DNA of 5,428 nt from the NCBI GenBank assembly GCA_040255925.1, contig JBDZVX010000154.1:1-5428 (forward strand), given 5' to 3'. How positions within the stretch are numbered: position 1 is the stretch's first letter; each line of letters starts with the position of its first letter. A program made the translations under genes and the position numbers. This DNA is from Nitrolancea sp040255925. GTDB taxonomy: Bacteria > Chloroflexota > Chloroflexia > Thermomicrobiales > Thermomicrobiaceae. Shown piece by piece: positions 4,656 through 5,428 of the stretch. The notes beneath the pieces are model-generated. The model made no database searches. It was given only the letters and a program-made list of their open reading frames with translations, and had not been told where the DNA came from.

Positions 4656-5428
4656 ATGCTCCTCGAACTGACTATCCAAAACCTGGCGATTATTCGTGAT
4701 CTGCGCGTCTCCTTCGGACCCGGCCTCAATGCCCTGACCGGCGAGACCGGTGCCGGCAAGTCGATCATCATCGACGCGCTTGGCGCGGTGCTTGGCGCGC
4801 GGGCGTCAGCCGAACTGGTGCGGACCGGCGCCCGGAATGCCTCGGTCGAGGCGGTTTTCGATATCAGCGAGTCGCTCCAGCGGGGCAGCCTGCGTACCCT
4901 GCTCGATGATGCCGGGATCGAGCCGGAGGAAGGCATGCTGATCCTGGCCCGCGATATCAGCGCGTCCGGCCGGAGCATCGCCCGGATCAACGGCCGCGCA
5001 GTGCCCGCGAGCACCCTCACCCGGATCGGCGAACAGCTCGTCGATATTCACGGGCAGAGCGACCATCTCTCGCTGCTCCGCCCGGCACGGCACCTCGAAC
5101 TCCTCGATCGCTTTGCCGGAACGGTTCCCGAGCGGCAGGCGCTCTCCTCACTCGTCCGCGAGTACCACGCGGTCCGAGGCCAGATCGATCAGATCGGACG
5201 CGACGAGCGGGAACGGGCCAGGCGGATCGATCTCCTCCGTTTTCAGGTGGATGAGATTCGCGCGTCCCAGCTCCGGCCGGACGAAGACCGGGAGCTCGAC
5301 CAGGAGCGGACCGTCCTAACCAACGCGGAACGGCTGGCAGGGTTGGCTGCCGAGGCCTATCAACTCCTGGAGGGTGGCGACGAGCTTGGTGCCGAGCCAT
5401 CCCCCGGCGCGCTCGACAATCTCCGGCT
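4656..5428 (+). CDS. recN: DNA repair protein RecN, N-terminal part (runs off the window)
   Basis: SMC-like ATPase that acts early in double-strand-break repair, helping bring DNA ends together in the cytoplasm. The visible 257 residues start MLLELTIQNLAIIRDLRV, the typical RecN opening. The Walker A motif GETGAGKS is at 29-36, followed by SIIIDALGAVLGARAS. Family segments INGRAVPASTLTRIGEQLVDIHGQSDHLSLLRP span about 111-143, and HLELLDRFAG follows. From about 155 the sequence turns into a charged, Glu/Arg-rich coiled coil. RecN is usually about 550-580 residues, so the second coil, signature and Walker B lie outside. The start is fixed by an in-frame TAA at 4635-4637 and is the only usual start codon after it. 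The nearest Shine-Dalgarno-like AAAGGA (4636-4641) is 14 bases away, unusually far, so initiation may be weak. Confidence 0.95.
   Translation, partial: MLLELTIQNLAIIRDLRVSFGPGLNALTGETGAGKSIIIDALGAVLGARASAELVRTGARNASVEAVFDISESLQRGSLRTLLDDAGIEPEEGMLILARDISASGRSIARINGRAVPASTLTRIGEQLVDIHGQSDHLSLLRPARHLELLDRFAGTVPERQALSSLVREYHAVRGQIDQIGRDERERARRIDLLRFQVDEIRASQLRPDEDRELDQERTVLTNAERLAGLAAEAYQLLEGGDELGAEPSPGALDNLR

Overview
The window is GC-rich bacterial chromosome with ordinary housekeeping and stress genes and no mobile elements, CRISPR arrays, tRNA or rRNA genes that I can see. The gene styles fit a member of the Chloroflexota (Thermomicrobia-like): an MscL with a C-terminal CxxC/CxxC tail, a tandem-domain universal stress protein, and RecN. 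That placement is an impression from family style, not a proof; an actinobacterial or related high-GC lineage is the alternative.

Layout. On the + strand, 1-293 is the 3' end of an endonuclease III gene (nth). It is followed by a 14-cysteine four-helix-bundle copper-storage-like protein (487-897). Convergent to that, on the - strand, is mscL (949-1347). A hairpin-rich spacer of about 350 bases leads to an unrecognised 180-residue + strand protein (1698-2240). This faces a two-domain universal stress protein gene on the - strand (2317-3192), and the 76 bases between them are bracketed by a 9-bp perfect inverted repeat. Upstream of the usp gene, same strand, lies a 32-residue single-span membrane microprotein (3375-3473) with a strong ribosome binding site. 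Beyond a spacer of about 430 bases is another - strand gene (3904-4299) for a conserved-looking protein of unknown role. Finally recN (4656 onward, + strand) runs off the right edge, divergent from that gene.

How the genes relate. Most genes concern stress survival: base-excision repair (Nth), recombinational repair (RecN), copper sequestration (Csp-like), osmotic shock (MscL) and general stress (Usp). They alternate in strand, so they are mostly separate transcription units rather than one operon. The one plausible - strand unit is microprotein then usp.

The most unusual part is the non-coding DNA around the microprotein. Between microprotein and usp, 3249-3368 holds a 10-bp stem immediately after the microprotein stop and then a potential three-way junction with perfect 8-, 6- and 12-bp helices. 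Upstream of the microprotein, the leader contains one segment able to pair with either of two partners, the arrangement seen in attenuators and riboswitches. These pairings are read directly from the sequence. That they form a functional RNA, and that the region is a regulated stress locus, is inference.
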